Shown: in pieces, positions 61,327 through 64,000 of the stretch
Numbering within the stretch: position 1 is the first letter of the stretch
Layout: every line of letters begins with the position of its first letter
DNA from: Phycisphaerales bacterium UBA7800
GTDB taxonomy: Bacteria; Planctomycetota; Phycisphaerae; Phycisphaerales; Phycisphaeraceae
Direction of reading: 5' to 3'
Assembly: GCA_002480565.1 (NCBI GenBank)
Contig: DLCK01000035.1
Coordinates: 62,001 to 126,000, forward strand
Length of the DNA stretch: 64,000 nucleotides
Program-made: the position numbers and the translations under genes
The notes under the pieces: generated by a model
Databases searched by the model: none
The model's input: the letters and a program-made list of their open reading frames with translations, nothing else
What the model was told of the DNA's origin: nothing

Positions 61327-64000
61327 TTATTCCGTGATCGTCATAACCTGTTCACCGCTACCTGCATCAAGCCTGGGGACGTACATCGCAAAAATCCGGG
61401 CAGGCAGGGCATGGAACACGCCCGGCACTTCGGCTCGCAGACGGTATCGCAACAGATGCTTGCCTTGAGCAATATGCTCGATGAAGAACATCGTCTTCTG
61501 ATCACGCAATTCACGATACGTCCCAAAGCCTTCCTGGAACACGTAACCACTTTGTACATCAATCGGCTCATAACCAGCCGGCTTAAAGTCTTCGATAGCA
61601 AGAAATGTGTAATCATTATCCGCATCCAGATTCAACTCGACTTGAATGATTTCACCACTGGTTACACGGTCGCCATCCTTTAATTCAACACGTTCATAAC
61701 GCAGTCGGTTCTCCGTAATTTTTTGACCCTTGGCATTATCCACATCGACCTTAAACGGAATCTGCTTGAGATGGTAATAGGTTCGCTTCAAGTGCAGTTC
61801 ATGGCCATAGGCTGGGATCGGTTCCTGCATGCCAAAGAAACTCAGGCGACTGCTCAGATACAACGCGCCTCGGCCTTGTTTACGGACAGTCATCGTGTGT
61901 TTGCCTGCGGGGAGTTCCACGCCTTTAATGACGAACGTGTTGTCATGCGTCAACAGATTGGCTTTGTTGATCTTGATCACCTTGGTGAACTTGCCGTTGT
62001 CCACATCAAGCGTCAACGTGTAGTTGGCATCGCTTTCACCGGTCGTGGTCACATAGCTGCTCATCGCATCAATACACAAAGCCGTATCACGTGTGGAACG
62101 CCAGTAGTAACCATTTTGACGATGATTCAAAAGCCACTTGATCAGTCGCGGCGACGCCTCATCCTTAGGGGTGATTACCGTCATCGCCCGCAAGATCCAT
62201 GCATGGGTTTCAATGTCACTGTTATACCAGTACCACCATCCACCACCGTTAGGAATGTCGAACCAACTGAGCTTGGTCTCCATATTGTCCTTGCGGTATT
62301 GCATGATGTTCCGCAGGACGGTTTGAGCGTTTTCTTTTTGTTCCAGTTGATGCAGACTTAATGCCAACAGCGCCTTGCCATAGAGATTGAGTTTGTCTCG
62401 ACCGCTGTGGAGTTTTTCGATCCAGTCGCCTTTGATACCTGCTTTTGCCAACACGTATGCCGCGTATGCCGTCTGTGCATTGGGCTCCCAGTGTTCACGT
62501 TGGATATCTTCATTGACGGCGTTCTGTAACCAGTTGGCTGCCTGGCGAAGGATATTGGGTTCAACATCCACGCCACTTTCCTGGGCGCTTTGCAATGCGT
62601 AAAGCACATGGGTGGTCAGGTAAATTTTGGATTCACCTTCCTTCCACCAACCCCAGCCGCCATCACTATGTTGCATGGAAAGGATGCGTCTTAGACCGTC
62701 TTTGATGAGCTTGTCCATCTGGACATCATCAAAAATCGGCGAGTCATTCCACGGGTGGCGGTAAGGCTTGCCATCCATTTTGGCGGGGAACTGTTTTTTG
62801 ATATCCGCAAGTGAAAGTCCCATGTCTTGCAAGGTTTTTCGCACTTGGACTGCCGGGACAAAGCGACTGACCGTCTGTTCGGTACAGCCGTAGGGATAAT
62901 CCAGCAGGTACGGCAGGGCATCAAGCATTGTGCCAATGAGTGTCGGGGAAAAGCTTACATACAGTTCGGTTTGCTGCGGTTGAATCTTGTCGGGGAGATT
63001 CAGTTCAAGGGTCAGCGTTTTATCCAGATCGTCTTGCGCGACGATGGCGGTCTGTGCATGCTGCTGCATTGAACCGTGAATGAGTACCGGTATGGACATC
63101 GCCATTGCATCGGAAGCCTCATCACCTTTAGCAGTGACAGTGATACGGGCGAGTCCTTCATTCATCGCGCGGACTTGCCAGTTGATGGTGACTTCTTGGC
63201 CTGCCTTGATGGAGACTTGGCGTTGTGTGGCCATGCGATCCACAAACACCAGCAGATCATGTGGGATTTGCAGATCGACCATGACGGTGGTTTCGTGATC
63301 CAGATAATTATGCACGTTGGCGGTGAGGGTCAATTGGTCACATTCGACCATAAAACGCGGGGTTTGCAGACGCACCAGTAAATTTTTGGTCGCGGTCGCA
63401 TTAGCTGAGCTTTGTCCGACCTGCGTGGTTTTACTCATTGCCCAACTGTCGATCTGCCAGGTGGTCAGATTGTCGGGGACGGTGAAGGTTGCCGTTGCCT
63501 TGCCGGTATCATCAGTGATGAGTGCATCAACCCACAACGCGGCGTCCGCGAAATTTTCGCGCATGGCAACGGGTTGGGTTTGACTTGCCGCATCGTCGGA
63601 TGCTCCGCCGTCTGCTAAATTGCCATCCTTATCCGCACGTCCCAGTTTGGACATCGGTGCACCGGCTGAGTCGGCTGCTGCCATCTCCATCATCGGGGCG
63701 GCAGAGGGCATCGGTGCTGCTGAGGATTTCATGACCATCCCTCTGGCTCGCCCGCCGACTGATGAAAAGGACGTCACCTGTTCAAGTCCCAGCCGTTGCA
63801 ATTCTGATTCATCCGCCACGCGCCAGTCGCTAAAGTCCGGCCCCCATGTGCCGTTCCATTCAGCAGGATATTGATAATAGTGATTAGCCGGATCACGCAA
63901 TGTCCCGGAGCTTGCCAATTGGCGTTGGAGATTGGTATGTGCGTTGAGACTGTGGTAATTGGTTTGCCCGTGGAAATAGCTGCCCATATTGCCGGAGTTC
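61327..64000 (-). CDS. Alpha-2-macroglobulin-like thioester protein (5' end outside window)
   Basis: At least 891 residues; the frame runs open to the window edge, so the N-terminus is missing. Counting from the Met at 63987, residues 83-118 form a Met/Ala/Ser-rich bait-like stretch (APMPSAAPMMEMAAADSAGA). The macroglobulin core begins at FADAALWVDALITDDTGKAT (about 146), with TTWQIDSWAMS. The intact thioester motif GCTEQ is at 367-371 (62872-62886), and an alpha/alpha toroid follows (HSDGGWGWWKEGESKIYLTTH). Bacterial macroglobulins trap proteases in the envelope through the thioester. It starts the long MoxR/ABC operon as seen here. Confidence 0.88.
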   Translation of the reverse strand, partial: NSGNMGSYFHGQTNYHSLNAHTNLQRQLASSGTLRDPANHYYQYPAEWNGTWGPDFSDWRVADESELQRLGLEQVTSFSSVGGRARGMVMKSSAAPMPSAAPMMEMAAADSAGAPMSKLGRADKDGNLADGGASDDAASQTQPVAMRENFADAALWVDALITDDTGKATATFTVPDNLTTWQIDSWAMSKTTQVGQSSANATATKNLLVRLQTPRFMVECDQLTLTANVHNYLDHETTVMVDLQIPHDLLVFVDRMATQRQVSIKAGQEVTINWQVRAMNEGLARITVTAKGDEASDAMAMSIPVLIHGSMQQHAQTAIVAQDDLDKTLTLELNLPDKIQPQQTELYVSFSPTLIGTMLDALPYLLDYPYGCTEQTVSRFVPAVQVRKTLQDMGLSLADIKKQFPAKMDGKPYRHPWNDSPIFDDVQMDKLIKDGLRRILSMQHSDGGWGWWKEGESKIYLTTHVLYALQSAQESGVDVEPNILRQAANWLQNAVNEDIQREHWEPNAQTAYAAYVLAKAGIKGDWIEKLHSGRDKLNLYGKALLALSLHQLEQKENAQTVLRNIMQYRKDNMETKLSWFDIPNGGGWWYWYNSDIETHAWILRAMTVITPKDEASPRLIKWLLNHRQNGYYWRSTRDTALCIDAMSSYVTTTGESDANYTLTLDVDNGKFTKVIKINKANLLTHDNTFVIKGVELPAGKHTMTVRKQGRGALYLSSRLSFFGMQEPIPAYGHELHLKRTYYHLKQIPFKVDVDNAKGQKITENRLRYERVELKDGDRVTSGEIIQVELNLDADNDYTFLAIEDFKPAGYEPIDVQSGYVFQEGFGTYRELRDQKTMFFIEHIAQGKHLLRYRLRAEVPGVFHALPARIFAMYVPRLDAGSGEQVMTITE

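Overview
The window looks like chromosomal DNA from a planctomycete, most likely of the Phycisphaerae type. Pointers are a type II pseudopilin with a FTLIELLVVISIISLL leader and a DUF1559-like DG tail, expansion of uroporphyrinogen-decarboxylase-like (UROD) and phytanoyl-CoA dioxygenase-like (PhyH) proteins, paired sialate O-acetylesterases, and a long MoxR/DUF58/von Willebrand factor A operon. This is a judgement from gene content; no rRNA or marker gene is present. I saw no tRNA, rRNA, CRISPR array, phage or transposase gene.

Region 1 (1-17.9 kb) is an accessory catabolic region. Three PhyH + UROD gene pairs recur (187-2049, 9846-11861, 12885-14837), two of them beside divergent AraC regulators. 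Interleaved is a corrinoid methyl-transfer locus: B12-binding protein, UROD-thioredoxin fusion and CobW-like GTPase in one minus-strand run, a PocR-type AraC regulator, and a divergent DUF1638-RACE reductive activator. No classical first methyltransferase (MttB or MtaB type) is visible, so the UROD paralogues may carry substrate specificity. An FAD oxidoreductase with an IclR regulator closes the region.

Region 2 (18-34 kb) holds a GH5-like hydrolase with a FucU/RbsD mutarotase and an AraC regulator, an orphan OppF-type ATPase, a DegP/HtrA protease, PanB, a membrane protein with a degenerate EEP nuclease domain, a LOG protein, a class V aminotransferase, a clan-A glycosidase, a LacI regulator and the pseudopilin. 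Several intergenic inverted-repeat elements lie here.

Region 3 (34-48 kb) contains a tandem pair of unknown small membrane proteins behind a good sigma-54 (-24/-12) promoter, a giant GH2-like protein, a second LOG protein, a RecQ helicase, a three-gene operon (membrane protein, XRE regulator, anchored coiled-coil protein) with an overlapping promoter and operator, and two sialate O-acetylesterase paralogues.

Region 4 (48-64 kb) is one long minus-strand operon. In transcription order it encodes an alpha-2-macroglobulin-like thioester protein (cut by the window edge), a glutamine-rich coiled-coil membrane protein, a ferric-type ABC transporter (binding protein, permease, ATPase), a large vWA membrane protein, MoxR, DUF58 and a BatA-like vWA protein. 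The ATPase is fused in frame to what looks like a lipoprotein NHL beta-propeller. Embedding a complete ABC importer in a MoxR/vWA operon, with overlapping reading frames, is the strongest candidate here for an undescribed system.
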